Of a stretch of 44,560 nucleotides of DNA, positions 24,723 to 32,081 are shown piece by piece. Origin of the DNA: Candidatus Atribacteria bacterium (GTDB taxonomy: Bacteria > Atribacterota > Phoenicimicrobiia > Phoenicimicrobiales > Stramentimicrobiaceae); the NCBI GenBank assembly GCA_029553585.1, contig JAKPKS010000251.1, forward strand, positions 1-44,560, given 5' to 3'. The notes below the pieces were generated by a model. It was not told where the DNA came from. It ran no database searches and worked only from the letters and a program-made list of their open reading frames with translations. The stretch's first letter is position 1. Each line of letters opens with the position of its first letter. The translations under genes were made by a program, and so were the position numbers.

Positions 24723-25991
24723 ATGGATATAAAAAACCTTTGGGAAGATTATACAGAATTACCTAAGAGCGTATTTGTGTTATTCTTTGCCCAGGTAATC
24801 ATTTCGTTGGGTAGTTTTGTTTTTCCTTTTTTAGCTATTTTTTTTACCAAAACATTATTTTTTAGCGAACAGCAAGCCGGATTCTTTGTAATGATTGCCA
24901 CCGCTGCCAAAGTGCCCGGCTTACTCTTAGGGGGAAAGTTGGCCGATGTTTTGGGCAGAAAAAAAACATTCATTATCTTTAGTATCCTTTCGGCACTCTT
25001 CATTTTTTTCTGCATAATAGTCAGGCAAGGTGTAATAATTCCCTGGTTACTTACTCTATCAGCAGTCTTTAATGGAGCAAACTACCCGGCTATGAAAGCA
25101 ATGGTTGCCGATTTGACCAATCCGGATAATAGAAAAGCCGCCTTTTCATTATTGTATTTAGGAACAAACATCGGCTTTGCCATCGGCCCCTTAGTGGCGG
25201 GATTATTGTATAACAATTATCTGAAACTACTCTTTGTGGGGGATGCCCTTACTACTCTTATAGCTGTTTCGCTGGTCTATTTTCTGATTGAAGAATCTAT
25301 TCCCCGGCAGGAGAATATGAGAGATACCTCTACGTTAGATTGCAGTACAGAAAAAGCAGAAGAGGGGAGTATTTTCCGGGTATTACTCACCAGACCCTTC
25401 CTGATTATTTTTACCTTAATCTATACCCTGTATTCCTTTATTTATGTACAGAGTGATTTTACTCTCCCTATTCAGATGTTGAAGGTATTTGGGGAGACGG
25501 GGCCACAATATTTTGGTACCATTATGACTGTTAATGGAATAGTGGTTATCTTTTTTACGGTGATTCTTATTCGAATAACCAGAAAAGTTAGGCCAATTAT
25601 CAATGTTTCTTTAGCTGGATTGCTTTATGCCTTTGGTTTTGGAGCCATTTATTACAGCAATAATCTGTTTCTATTTTCCGCTACTACAGTTTTATGGACC
25701 TTGGGAGAAATAATTGCTACTACCTATTCTGATGTCTACATAATTAACCATACTCCCAGATCTCATAGAGGCAGGTTCAGTGCCATTATTCACATCCTAA
25801 TTGGTTCTGGTTTTATTTTTGGTCCCTATCTATCAGGGTTATTCATTAATTCCTTCGCGGTGGAAAAGATATGGCCTATAGTCTTTATTTTAGCTCTCTT
25901 TGCCTCTTTTTTAATGTATCTTCTAAATTATTTTGAAATTAAAGCAATTGATTCAATAGAACAATCCCCATTAGAGGAAGAAATAATTTAA
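24723..25991 (+). CDS. MFS transporter
   Basis: This 422-residue protein has about twelve hydrophobic segments and the major facilitator motif A, GGKLADVLGRKKTF, in the loop between helices 2 and 3. GTNIGFAIGPLVAGLLYNN is the usual helix 5 signature of drug-efflux-like members. A charged central loop (about residues 195-217) separates the two halves. The substrate cannot be predicted; a proton-driven efflux role is the common inference. The ribosome binding site is weak. A 145-base AT-rich gap without a convincing gene precedes it, and a strong hairpin terminator follows the stop by ten bases. Confidence 0.9.
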   Translation: MDIKNLWEDYTELPKSVFVLFFAQVIISLGSFVFPFLAIFFTKTLFFSEQQAGFFVMIATAAKVPGLLLGGKLADVLGRKKTFIIFSILSALFIFFCIIVRQGVIIPWLLTLSAVFNGANYPAMKAMVADLTNPDNRKAAFSLLYLGTNIGFAIGPLVAGLLYNNYLKLLFVGDALTTLIAVSLVYFLIEESIPRQENMRDTSTLDCSTEKAEEGSIFRVLLTRPFLIIFTLIYTLYSFIYVQSDFTLPIQMLKVFGETGPQYFGTIMTVNGIVVIFFTVILIRITRKVRPIINVSLAGLLYAFGFGAIYYSNNLFLFSATTVLWTLGEIIATTYSDVYIINHTPRSHRGRFSAIIHILIGSGFIFGPYLSGLFINSFAVEKIWPIVFILALFASFLMYLLNYFEIKAIDSIEQSPLEEEII

Positions 25992-26000
25992 ATAAACAAA

Positions 26001-26041
26001 ACCGGATTCTCCTGAACACTTTTGTTTCAGGAGAATCCGGT
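26001..26041. terminator. Strong intrinsic terminator, probably bidirectional
   Basis: A perfect 16-bp stem (ACCGGATTCTCCTGAA with TTCAGGAGAATCCGGT) and a nine-base loop are followed by TATATTTTTC on the plus strand. On the minus strand an A-rich flank gives a T-rich tail. It separates the MFS gene from the convergent pair at 26096-27436. Confidence 0.9.
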
Positions 26042-26095
26042 ATATTTTTCTTGTGACATCAGATAAAAGGGTTAAACTGAATCCGGAGTTACTCT

Positions 26096-26695
26096 TTATT
26101 CCTCAGTTTTATTGAGGAGAATAGCCATCTTTTCTTTAAGCTGATTGAATTTGGTGCTATATTTTTTTTCCATTTGATTTAGTTTTTGCTTTAAACCTTT
26201 ATCTTGTTCTAAAATCTCTTCCACAGTCAATTCTTTGATGATAATTTGATTCCCCTGCTGAAAAGTCTGCAATCTCTTTTCCGGATTTTTTTCCAGATCC
26301 TCTTTAACATATTCAATTAATCGGTCTACCTCGTCCTGAAAGTCTTTCTGGACCTGTATCAATTGATCAAAATAGTTTTCTATATCTGAGGAACGATTTA
26401 TTTTTTTTAGATTTTCTACTGCCAGGAGACCCCTTTTTCTTTTATCAGCGTCATAAGGATTACTCTGAAAAGTAAATGATCTTAGAAAATTATTCTGTAT
26501 CTGTCCAAAATATTTTTCAGGTATTTCTTTTAGATGGTGCCATAGCTGGTCAGGTTCAATCTGATCTTTATAATATTTAGCTAGAATTGTATCTATTTTT
26601 GTATGTTGTTTTATATCAGCTATTTCCTGAGAGTTGAGCTTATCGCTCGAAGTTTTTTCCAGTGCTATTTCACGGGCTGTTTTAAGAAACCCCAT
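26096..26695 (-). CDS. Uncharacterised highly charged helical protein
   Basis: I do not firmly recognise this 199-residue protein. It is almost entirely helical and charged, with no membrane segment. It opens MGFLKTAREIALEKTSSDKL, which resembles from memory a family of short bacterial proteins with a SALEIALEKT-like start (possibly DUF6657), unverified. A Lys/Glu-rich C-terminal part (about residues 120-199) looks like a coiled coil. It lies six bases after the neighbouring 244-residue gene on the same strand, so the two are very likely co-transcribed. It ends near a strong terminator. Physical partnership of the two products is inference. Confidence 0.75.
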   Translation of the reverse strand: MGFLKTAREIALEKTSSDKLNSQEIADIKQHTKIDTILAKYYKDQIEPDQLWHHLKEIPEKYFGQIQNNFLRSFTFQSNPYDADKRKRGLLAVENLKKINRSSDIENYFDQLIQVQKDFQDEVDRLIEYVKEDLEKNPEKRLQTFQQGNQIIIKELTVEEILEQDKGLKQKLNQMEKKYSTKFNQLKEKMAILLNKTEE

Positions 26696-26701
26696 TTTAG
26701 A

Positions 26702-27436
26702 CTACCCCCTTTTAAATAAATCAAAAAAACGGTCTTGATATAGTGGAAAAAGGCCCCAGCGGTCTAATTCTATCTTTAGATCCTTGGGATCCATATCACC
26801 ATGTCTAACCATATCAAACATGGTATCAATCTCCTTTTTAGCTATCAGTGGAATACCCTGAGCATCACGCGCTATGGCTTGATAACCTAAGTTGTTATAG
26901 GTAATTAATCCTTTTTTTCTTAATTCAGGAAACTGGGACTGCAGAGCACTTCTGGTCATCATATCCAGAATAAATTTTGAGAGAGAAATATCCCATAAAT
27001 CGCCTTCTCCTCTGATAATTGCTGAGAGATTATCACCCCTTCGGTCAATATCCCCTGCTATTTTGTCGGCTACTGATTCTATACTTCCGGAAACGAAACT
27101 CATTGAATCGACTTCTCTTTTAAAATGAAAACGATAAAGAATATTAGCCAGATCAGGCATTTCGCTGGCAATAGCTAAGAGTGTATTCTTAGCTTCTTCA
27201 CTAAAACCTTCAATCCGTAAAATGTATTCCGGAGTTATTAACTGAGGTCTGTACCAGCTGACCTTTCCCTCTCTCACCACAGTTTCAGCCTCTCCTTTGG
27301 TAAATTCCCGGTAAACAGGTTCTGTTAGAACATGGTAGTTTACTTCAGACGAACCAAAAGAGGAAAGCAGTTGCTTGGGCCATTTTAATACTTTAGAATG
27401 CTCAAAAGCATATTTTATTCTTTCATCCATATCCAT
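26702..27436 (-). CDS. Uncharacterised conserved-looking cytoplasmic protein
   Basis: This 244-residue protein is not one I recognise. It has no signal peptide or membrane segment. Notable patches are VSWYRPQLITPEYILRIEGF, PDLANILYRFHFKREVD, SKFILDMMTRSALQSQ and RHGDMDPKDLKIELDRWG. The mix of aromatic, Arg and Asp patches looks like a folded enzyme or nucleic-acid-binding protein, but no catalytic motif stands out. AGAGG lies eight bases before the ATG. It is the first gene of a two-gene unit with the helical protein downstream. Confidence 0.78.
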   Translation of the reverse strand: MDMDERIKYAFEHSKVLKWPKQLLSSFGSSEVNYHVLTEPVYREFTKGEAETVVREGKVSWYRPQLITPEYILRIEGFSEEAKNTLLAIASEMPDLANILYRFHFKREVDSMSFVSGSIESVADKIAGDIDRRGDNLSAIIRGEGDLWDISLSKFILDMMTRSALQSQFPELRKKGLITYNNLGYQAIARDAQGIPLIAKKEIDTMFDMVRHGDMDPKDLKIELDRWGLFPLYQDRFFDLFKRG

Positions 27437-27587
27437 TTAATCTGCCTCTTTAAGCTATAATATTTGAAGCAATATTTTTTATATTGGGGTAAAAGGTATA
27501 ACCATTCAATTCCATAAATTTCCCTCTTCACATTTTAACGAATTATTGGAAAATGTCAAATCATTGACTGAGTCTGATAAGAATAAA

Positions 27588-27610
27588 ATTCTAAAAGGTA
27601 GTTTTAGAAT
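27588..27610. repeat. Short inverted repeat
   Basis: ATTCTAAAA, the five-base centre GGTAG and TTTTAGAAT form a perfect 9-bp dyad in a divergent promoter region. It could be an operator or a weak hairpin; its AT content means chance cannot be excluded. Confidence 0.35.
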
Positions 27611-27657
27611 ATATTTTGTTGTATAGTTAGCAAAAGGGTGGACTTGCCGGACAGGGC

Positions 27658-27687
27658 TTGTGAAAATTAAATATACACGTATATAAT
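27658..27687 (+). promoter_or_regulatory. Predicted promoter for the LOG-like/RNase H operon
   Basis: TTGTGA (27658-27663), an 18-base spacer and a perfect TATAAT (27682-27687) lie upstream of the GGGAGG ribosome binding site of the first gene. Confidence 0.5.
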
Positions 27688-27737
27688 AGGTATCAATAAT
27701 TTTTAATTGGTATTAAATAGTCGTGGGAGGATATGGT

Positions 27738-28238
27738 GTGAAAAAAATAATAATAGGGGTAATGGGTGGAGCGCAATTTATCAATCCAGAAGATGAAGAG
27801 TATTCCTATCAAATAGGGGCACTTATTGCCCGTGAAGGCTGGGTCTTGTTGAATGGTGGGCGGGCAGCCGGAGTGATGGAGGCATCAGCCAGAGGTGCTA
27901 AAGATAATGGAGGAGTCACTGTTGGTATTTTACCGGTGGATGACCCTGATTGGGCATCTCATTATATAGATATCCCCATTGTTACCGGAATGGGTATGGC
28001 CCGTAATGTGATTAATATTCTTAGTAGTGACCTGATTGTTGCTTTGCCGGGAAGCGCCGGAACTATCTCAGAGATTGCCCTAGCTCTGAAATATGGGAAA
28101 GAGGTTATTCTATTCAGATTTGAAGTCGGTGATTGGATTAAACCGTTTCAACGGGAGAGGAAGGTGCATCATATTAGCGAAGTAGCAAAATTGGGAACTC
28201 TTTTAAAAGAAAGGCTGGCTGCTCTTTATAACTATTGA
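27738..28238 (+). CDS. LOG-family-like protein (TIGR00725 type)
   Basis: This 166-residue protein has a Rossmann-like lysine-decarboxylase/LOG fold. It shows MGGAQFINPEDEE, LLNGGRAAGVMEASARGAKDNGG, GILPVDDPDW and PGSAGTISEIALALKYGK; the last is a variant of the LOG nucleotide-phosphate motif PGGxGTxxE. LOG proteins hydrolyse cytokinin riboside monophosphates or similar nucleotides, but the bacterial TIGR00725 branch has no settled function. I chose GTG 27738, seven bases after GGGAGG; an upstream in-frame GTG at 27723 overlaps that site. The RNase H-SWIM gene follows after 13 bases. Confidence 0.85.
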   Translation: MKKIIIGVMGGAQFINPEDEEYSYQIGALIAREGWVLLNGGRAAGVMEASARGAKDNGGVTVGILPVDDPDWASHYIDIPIVTGMGMARNVINILSSDLIVALPGSAGTISEIALALKYGKEVILFRFEVGDWIKPFQRERKVHHISEVAKLGTLLKERLAALYNY

Positions 28239-28251
28239 AGGCGAGGTATTT

Positions 28252-28914
28252 ATGTCAAAACTATTGCTACGGGTTGATGGGTCATGTATTCCCAATCCAG
28301 GTAATATGGCTATTGGAGTTGTTATCTATCGGGATGGTGAATTATGGAAAAAAATTAGTGAACTAATCGGAATGGGCACTAACAATATTGCCGAATACCG
28401 TGCGGTATTAAGGGGGCTGGAAGAGGTAAAAGACTTGCCGGTGGATTCAGTGGAATTCTATTGTGACAGCCAATTAATAGTAAAGCAATTAAATGGGCAA
28501 TTTAAGGTAAAGAATAAAAAGATGATTCCACTTTATGAAAAGATTCAGGAATTAGTTAAAAACAGTAAATCACCAATCTTTTTTATCTGGAATAGAAGAG
28601 AACATAACCAGTTAGCTGATCAATTAGCTCGAAAATTGTTAATACAGGAAGAGCAAAATAAAAGAGCTCTATTATCACAGGATTTAGAGGTAACTGGAGA
28701 AAATAATCATTTTTTGGTTAGCAATAAAAAGAATGAAAAAACATATCAGGTTAACCTATCTCTTCCAGAATGTGATTGTTATGATTTTAAAAATAATTGC
28801 CAAAAGTGGAATTTGGAATGTAAGCATATTGTGGCAGCGCGGAAATTCAAAGAAAATAAAGAAGCCCAACAGGGCAAAGAAAAAGGGATAGCAGGAAGGG
28901 GTGATAAAAATTGA
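28252..28914 (+). CDS. Ribonuclease HI-like domain fused to a SWIM zinc finger
   Basis: This 220-residue protein has two parts. Residues 1-132 are an RNase HI-type domain with the four acidic catalytic positions: Asp9 in VDGSCIPNPG, Glu48 in NNIAEYRA, Asp72 in YCDSQLIV and Asp123 in REHNQLADQLA. Residues 150-195 carry a SWIM-type zinc finger: Cys174-x-Cys176, 13 residues, Cys190-x-His192. A basic, Gly/Lys-rich tail follows. RNase HI cuts RNA in RNA-DNA hybrids; SWIM fingers bind DNA or protein. The fusion suggests targeting of the nuclease, which is inference. Its last bases overlap the next gene (TTGA). Confidence 0.85.
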   Translation: MSKLLLRVDGSCIPNPGNMAIGVVIYRDGELWKKISELIGMGTNNIAEYRAVLRGLEEVKDLPVDSVEFYCDSQLIVKQLNGQFKVKNKKMIPLYEKIQELVKNSKSPIFFIWNRREHNQLADQLARKLLIQEEQNKRALLSQDLEVTGENNHFLVSNKKNEKTYQVNLSLPECDCYDFKNNCQKWNLECKHIVAARKFKENKEAQQGKEKGIAGRGDKN

Positions 28915-29918
28915 AGGTATTAATATTTAGTAAGATGGTCAGTAAAAGACAATGGCGGGAATTATTGGAAAAATATAATCAAGAAGAAGCACTTCCCCTT
29001 GAATTTATATTTCCTGATCAGGACAGTAAACAGCTTAGTGACCAATTAGCAACTGCTGAGGTAATAGTAGGAGGGGAATTAAATGAGTCTGAACTTAATC
29101 ATGCTGAAAAGTTAAAATTATTTCAAATACCTTTTGCCGGGGTTGACCAGCAGAATCTGGAAGTTTTTAAAAAGTTTCCCCGAATCGCCGTTTGTAATAC
29201 ACATGCCAATAGCCCGGCAGTAGCTGAACAGGCATTCTGTCTTTTATTGGCACTGGCCAAAAACCTCATTAATAATGACAGGCATTTGAGACAGGGTCAA
29301 TGGCATGGCCATACTACTCAGGAGCCGACCATACAGCTTCAGGGTCGGAATTTAGGAATTATCGGACTGGGTGCCATCGGGCTGGAAATTGCTAAAAGAG
29401 CAGTGGCTTTTGGTATGAAGGTTTATGCTGTAAAACGTACAATCGTAAAAGAAGATGAGTTAGAGAAAAAATATGGTTTAACCTTTTTGGGTATCATAGA
29501 ACAAATGGAATATCTCATTGCTCAATCAGATTTCATGGTGATTGCCTTACCCTTAACACCTAAAACAGAAAATCTGATTGATGAGCAGATGTTAAAATTG
29601 ATGAAAGGCAAATTTCTGGTCAATGTGGGAAGAGGGAAAATTGTTGAAGAGAGGGCATTCTATAAGTATCTTAAAAATGGTACATTAGCTGGAGCAGGAA
29701 TAGATACCTGGTATCAGTATCCCGACCGTAATTTTCCGAAAAGGCTACCCAGCCAGTACCCTTTTCAGGAGTTGTCCAATGTAGTTATGTCGCCACACAA
29801 TGCCGGTTATACCGATAAAGCTGTAGCTGATAATGTTTTAGTGGTATATCAGAATATTAAGCGAATATTTTATGGACAGGAACCTGAAAATAGGATTAAT
29901 CTTGAAGAAGGGTATTAA
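28911..29918 (+). CDS. D-isomer 2-hydroxyacid dehydrogenase family protein, catalytic Glu replaced
   Basis: This 335-residue NAD-dependent family member has LGIIGLGAIGLEIAKRA (about 148-164) for dinucleotide binding. The catalytic Arg241 is in NVGRGKIVEE and His296 in SPHNAGYT. The third catalytic residue, normally Glu in a DVxxxEP-like motif, is Tyr270 (IDTWYQYP), so the classical Arg-Glu-His triad is incomplete. It may use a different mechanism or be non-catalytic. The substrate is unknown. The TTG start overlaps the end of the RNase H gene (TTGA) and follows GGAAGGGGTGAT, so translation is coupled. Confidence 0.85.
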   Translation: MKVLIFSKMVSKRQWRELLEKYNQEEALPLEFIFPDQDSKQLSDQLATAEVIVGGELNESELNHAEKLKLFQIPFAGVDQQNLEVFKKFPRIAVCNTHANSPAVAEQAFCLLLALAKNLINNDRHLRQGQWHGHTTQEPTIQLQGRNLGIIGLGAIGLEIAKRAVAFGMKVYAVKRTIVKEDELEKKYGLTFLGIIEQMEYLIAQSDFMVIALPLTPKTENLIDEQMLKLMKGKFLVNVGRGKIVEERAFYKYLKNGTLAGAGIDTWYQYPDRNFPKRLPSQYPFQELSNVVMSPHNAGYTDKAVADNVLVVYQNIKRIFYGQEPENRINLEEGY

Positions 29919-29934
29919 TAACCATAAAAGTTAA

Positions 29935-29963
29935 TTGCAATAAAATTTTTAGAAATATATAAT
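29935..29963 (+). promoter_or_regulatory. Predicted promoter for fba-pfp
   Basis: TTGCAA (29935-29940), a 17-base spacer and a perfect TATAAT (29958-29963) give an expected start near 29970 and a leader of about 115 bases before fba. No recognised riboswitch motif was seen in that leader. Confidence 0.6.
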
Positions 29964-30084
29964 AAATCAGTGGTAAACTATTTTTAAACCTGCTTTCAGG
30001 ATAATTATTCATGTTTAATAATACCTCAAAAGCTTTCCACAAAAATGGATAGAGTGAAAACAAAGGAATAGAAAGGAGAATTTT

Positions 30085-30951
30085 ATGCCATTAGTAACCA
30101 GTAAAGAGATGTTAAAAGATGCTCAGAAGAACCAGTACGCGGTAGGTGCCTTTAATGCCAATAATATGGAGATAGTGCAAGCGATAATAGAGACTGCCGA
30201 AGAAGAAAGAGCGCCGGTCATAGTACAGGCTTCCCAGGGTGCCATCAAATACGCCGGACTGGATATGATCGTGGGGATGGTAAAAGTATTGGCAGAGAGG
30301 GCCTCTATACCAGTAGTATTGCATCTGGATCATGGTACCGATTATGGGCAAAACATAAAATGTTTGAGGGCTGGATTTACCTCACTGATGTTCGATGGTT
30401 CTGCATTACCCTTCCAGGAAAATGTTACCCTGACCAAAAAGGTGGTAGAAATGGCGCATACGGTTGGTATACCGGTAGAGGCTGAAATTGGACAGATTGG
30501 TAAAATGGACTCCAGTGATGAGCCGGGTGTAGCCAGGGAGAAAATAAAGGAATTCTTAGCAGACCCTGAAGAGGCAAACAAGTTTGTCAGATTAACCTCT
30601 GTTGACTCTTTGGCTGCAGCAGTAGGCACTATTCATGGCTGTCGGGAACCTATTGCCCAGCTGGATATACCCCGTATTGAGAAAATAAGAGACTTGACCG
30701 GGGTTCCTCTGGTACTGCATGGAGCCTCAGGTGCCAGCGATGAAGAGGTTAAAAAAGGAATCGCGGCAGGGATATGTAAGATAAATATTGACACCAGGAT
30801 ACGTATGGCCTTTACCCGGGCAATTCAGGATTATCTCACCAAAAACCCAGATGATATCGATCCCCGAAAAGCCTTGGGAGCAGCAAAAGAGGCAGCTAAG
30901 ACTGTTATTAGAGACCGTATAAGGGTATTAGGTTCCCATAACAGGGTGTAG
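30085..30951 (+). CDS. fba: Class II fructose-1,6-bisphosphate aldolase
   Basis: Metal-dependent aldolase that interconverts fructose 1,6-bisphosphate with dihydroxyacetone phosphate and glyceraldehyde 3-phosphate. The 288-residue protein has HLDHGTDYGQNIKCLRAG with the catalytic Asp and a metal-binding His, MFDGSALPFQEN, AEIGQIGKMD, GTIHG and VLHGASGASDEEV with further metal ligands, and NIDTRIRMAF for phosphate binding. A related class II aldolase for tagatose bisphosphate cannot be excluded from sequence alone, but the phosphofructokinase next door favours glycolysis. AAAGGAG lies seven bases before the ATG. Confidence 0.93.
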   Translation: MPLVTSKEMLKDAQKNQYAVGAFNANNMEIVQAIIETAEEERAPVIVQASQGAIKYAGLDMIVGMVKVLAERASIPVVLHLDHGTDYGQNIKCLRAGFTSLMFDGSALPFQENVTLTKKVVEMAHTVGIPVEAEIGQIGKMDSSDEPGVAREKIKEFLADPEEANKFVRLTSVDSLAAAVGTIHGCREPIAQLDIPRIEKIRDLTGVPLVLHGASGASDEEVKKGIAAGICKINIDTRIRMAFTRAIQDYLTKNPDDIDPRKALGAAKEAAKTVIRDRIRVLGSHNRV

Positions 30952-30992
30952 GTTTAAGGAATTATAAAGGTGAAAAACAAGGGAGAAAGAGG

Positions 30993-32024
30993 ATGTCAAA
31001 AAGAGTTGGAATTTTAACCGGTGGCGGAGATTGCTGTGGGCTCAATCCAGCTATTCGTGGTGCAGTTTACCGGGCATATGATTTTCGTTATGAGGTGTTT
31101 GGTATTAAAGATGGCTGGAGGGGCTTGATTGATGGTAATTTGGATAAGATTCATTTACAGGATGCCGAAGAGCTGATAGATAAACCGGGTACCGTGTTAG
31201 GTACCTCCCGCACCAATCCCTTTAAAGTGGAAAATGGTGTGGAAATGGTTATTAATACTATTAAAAACTATGGTCTGGATGCTATTTTAGCAATGGGAGG
31301 GGAAGATACCTTAGGAGTAGCCCTCAGACTTTATAAAGAATATCAGGTGAAGGTAGTGGGAGCCCCTAAGACTATGGATAACGATCTGTCCTCAACTGAT
31401 TTTACCTTTGGTTTTGACAGTGCTGTTACCAGAGCGGTAGAGGCTATGAAGAGTTTGGAAGATACCGGTAAATCCCACCACAGGGTAATGATTCTGGAGG
31501 TTATGGGGCGTTATGCGGGTTGGGTTGCCCTCTACACCGGATTAGCCTCCGGAGCAGACTGGATATTGCTTCCGGAAGAAAAACCGGACATTGAAGAGAT
31601 GTGTAAACAGCTACAGCGTGTCTATGCCCGGAAAAAATACGCTCTGGTAGTGGTATCAGAGGGTATTAAATTACCCGAGATGGATACTGAAAAGGAAGAA
31701 TTAGACCAATTTGGCCACATGATTTTAAGAAAGAGAGAGATTGGCCAGACTCTGGCTGACCTGATTTGTGAAAAGACCAGCCTGGAAACGAGACATGCCG
31801 TGATAGGTCATATTCAGAGAGGTGGTAATCCCACAGTATTTGATAGGATATTAGGCTTACGCACCGGGGTCAAGGCCATGGAATTAATTGAAAAAGAAGA
31901 TTTTGGTAAAATGGCAGCTATGAAGGGTAATAGAATTGTTTCGGTACCATTGGAAGAAGCTACCACCGAGATTAAGGTAGTCAATAAAGAATGGATTGAT
32001 TTTGCCAAAATATTTTTCAAGTAA
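30993..32024 (+). CDS. pfp: 6-phosphofructokinase, probably pyrophosphate-dependent
   Basis: This 343-residue phosphofructokinase phosphorylates fructose 6-phosphate. The overall motifs are clear: GILTGGGDCCGLNPAIRG, MDNDLSSTDFTFGFDSAV and EVMGRYAGW. At the donor site the sequence reads GGEDT (102-106) where ATP enzymes have GGDGS, and PKTMDND (125-131) where they have PGTIDND. The extra Asp (105) and the Lys (126) are the established marks of pyrophosphate-using PFKs, because they block ATP binding. The enzyme is therefore probably PPi-dependent and reversible. It sits 41 bases after fba with a GGGAGAAAGAGG site and shares its promoter. Confidence 0.9.
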   Translation: MSKRVGILTGGGDCCGLNPAIRGAVYRAYDFRYEVFGIKDGWRGLIDGNLDKIHLQDAEELIDKPGTVLGTSRTNPFKVENGVEMVINTIKNYGLDAILAMGGEDTLGVALRLYKEYQVKVVGAPKTMDNDLSSTDFTFGFDSAVTRAVEAMKSLEDTGKSHHRVMILEVMGRYAGWVALYTGLASGADWILLPEEKPDIEEMCKQLQRVYARKKYALVVVSEGIKLPEMDTEKEELDQFGHMILRKREIGQTLADLICEKTSLETRHAVIGHIQRGGNPTVFDRILGLRTGVKAMELIEKEDFGKMAAMKGNRIVSVPLEEATTEIKVVNKEWIDFAKIFFK

Positions 32025-32081
32025 TTTTATGTGTTTTACTAAATAATAGCTCAGTTAATAGGTGAAAAGAGAGTAAAAGTT

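Larger units (their letters stand above)
27437..27722. other. Intergenic region between divergent genes
   Basis: About 290 AT-rich bases hold a predicted promoter for the plus-strand operon (27658-27687) and an AT-rich inverted repeat (27588-27610). No convincing promoter for the minus-strand pair was found, and no RNA gene or ORF with coding character was seen. Confidence 0.6.

Noticed and set aside
30342-30629. A 95-codon minus-strand ORF inside fba
   Set aside because: It lies fully within a well-conserved gene, with no ribosome binding site and no recognisable motif.
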